Positions 62,938 through 64,000 of a stretch of 64,000 nucleotides of DNA are shown in pieces. The notes under the pieces are model-generated. The model had not been told where the DNA came from. It did not search any database and was given only the letters and a program-made list of their open reading frames with translations. Positions within the stretch are counted from its first letter, which is position 1. The number at the start of each line of letters is the position of its first letter. The position numbers were made by a program, and so were the translations under genes. Source of the DNA: Acanthopleura granulata (taxonomy: Eukaryota > Mollusca > Polyplacophora > Chitonida > Chitonidae); the NCBI GenBank assembly GCA_016165875.1, contig JABBOT010000008.1, forward strand, positions 15,001 through 79,000. Reading direction: 5' to 3'.

Positions 62938-63839
62938 CAAATCAAGGCTGCCTCTTCTGTCTCCGAAACAGCTGTTCCAGCAATGACTGTCACTCCAATA
63001 GCTGACAGAATCGTCAATGCAAAGGCAATGATCCTGGGTTTTATGGCTGAGCATGCACTGTCATTTGCTATTGTGCCTAATTTGATCCAGCGGTCTAAAA
63101 GCCTGTCAAATGACAGAAAAGCCCTTTAACCTAAGAAAAACCTGAAAACAAACTCGTTGAGAACATGAGGTGAAATTTTTTCTGTCTTCACCTCGATGAA
63201 AGCCCCAGCACTAACTATCAGAGGCTTCTTACAATTTTGGTTAGCTATTTCTGCCCGGAGAGAAAAGTAATTGTTGTTCAACATTTTGCTTCTCTAACAT
63301 GTATTCTAGTAAACAGCCAATGTACAAGGGGATTGTGAAACTCTTTGAGCAGAAGGATGTGCCCTGGAATAAACTGACGCCCGTTTTAATGGATTCATGT
63401 AATGTTATGTGTAAGTCGAAGACAGGATTAGAGAACATGCTTGGACAGGAAAAAGCCCAACACTTGTTCGATGGATGGAGATGTGTGCCACCATGTTCAT
63501 AATGCGGCAAAGGCGGTTTGCAAACCTTTTAATAAAACCCTAGAACAGCTGCTGACTGACCTCTTCAATGATTTTAAATGGTCACCAGATATCAGAGAAA
63601 TGTTCCAGGAGGTCTGTGAAATGTTGGGATGAAATACACCATGCCTCAGAGATACGTTAGCCAGAAATGGCTGTCTGTATGACGTCACAATTGACACTCT
63701 CAGAATTTTTGATTCTTCAACTGTTTTCTACTTTCCCTTTTTGACTAATGGAGAACGTTGCAAGAATTTGGCTAAAATAGTGGAAATTTACCAAAAAGTG
63801 TCGGATTCATCCAAGGAAAGGATACTTAAAATCAGGACG
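62938..63839 (+). pseudogene. Transposase-derived (hAT-like) gene, frameshifted
   Basis: + strand pieces in order: 'ADRIVNAKAMILGFMAEHAL' and 'FAIVPNLIQRSKSLSNDRKA' (62990-63128), 'WNKLTPVLMDSCNVMCKSKT' (63367-63426), 'DGDVCHHVHNAAKAVCKPF' (63475-63531), 'DFKWSPDIREMFQEVCEMLG' (63570-63630), 'YTMPQRYVSQKWLSV' (63636-63680), 'TNGERCKNLAKIVEIYQ' (63745-63795). It ends at a consensus donor, AGGACG|GTGAGT. Breaks near 63128, 63473, 63632 and 63680. The order and motifs recall hAT-superfamily transposase-like genes with an N-terminal zinc finger. Name uncertain. Confidence 0.4.
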
Positions 63840-64000
63840 GTGAGTTTTATCAGCAAGCTTCTTTCATATCTATCCCAACGTTGCATTAATTGGTAGGTTA
63901 ATTCAGTTCTATAAGTGTTTAATTAAAAATTATTTAAGTGACGTACTATCTGCATAATAATTGTTCCTCATTTGTTTCTTTATTAATTTTGAATTGTGTC

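Overview
The window looks like nuclear DNA of a marine invertebrate, most likely a mollusc. The reasons are spliceosomal introns, a LINE of the I/Nimb type, a LINE tail ending in (ATTC)n behind a 'gccacgatatggctgag' block of a kind common in molluscan retroelements, and a short dispersed repeat at 49339-49543 that resembles one I know from molluscan DNA. The species cannot be named from the sequence alone. More than half of the window is mobile DNA: three decayed Polinton/Maverick elements (endogenous virus-like DNA transposons related to adintoviruses) and six copies of one LINE family.

Layout. 97-3086 is LINE copy 1, with three internal deletions. 3087-20710 is Polinton A. Its left arm carries small outward-facing genes. 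The protein-primed DNA polymerase (polB, with an intron) is on +. On - it carries protease, major capsid protein, a pVI-like basic protein, a jelly-roll-type minor capsid candidate, two small conserved proteins, packaging ATPase, membrane protein, chromodomain integrase, and two genes here called Y and X. 20711-34754 is Polinton B, in the same orientation, starting inside its protease gene exactly where A's terminal tip ends. A is therefore probably nested in B, and the rest of B should lie left of the window. B's capsid gene is split by the 5.9-kb LINE copy 2, which has a 12-bp target duplication. 34755-49634 is mainly host-like AT-rich DNA with a DUF6589-type pseudogene, LINE copy 3 (10-bp target duplication), a small ORF with an E2F-type promoter site, and repeats. 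49635-61693 is Polinton C, inverted relative to A and B. It lacks the capsid gene and the catalytic half of polB and is interrupted by LINE copies 6 and 4 and ended by copy 5. 62037-64000 has unassigned sequence and a frameshifted transposase-derived (hAT-like) gene.

How the parts fit. Polinton genes form a virus-like set: polB and integrase for replication and insertion; ATPase, protease, major and minor capsid proteins for a particle; and gene X with a PC4-like single-stranded-DNA-binding domain. No copy is intact. A lacks the polB C motif. The integrase glutamate is changed in A and C, and the core domain is deleted in B.

The most unusual signal is in the terminal arms of all three elements. 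Small outward-facing genes have CCAAT and TATA promoters and end in hairpins with the geometry of the replication-dependent histone mRNA 3' end: a 6-bp stem, a 4-nt loop, ACCA/ACCCA after it, and a GAAAG purine block. This suggests cell-cycle-coupled expression by a virus-like element. A second candidate novelty is a possible RNA polymerase III unit (A box, B box, T run) between the minor capsid and pVI-like genes, kept in all three copies on the strand opposite the late genes.
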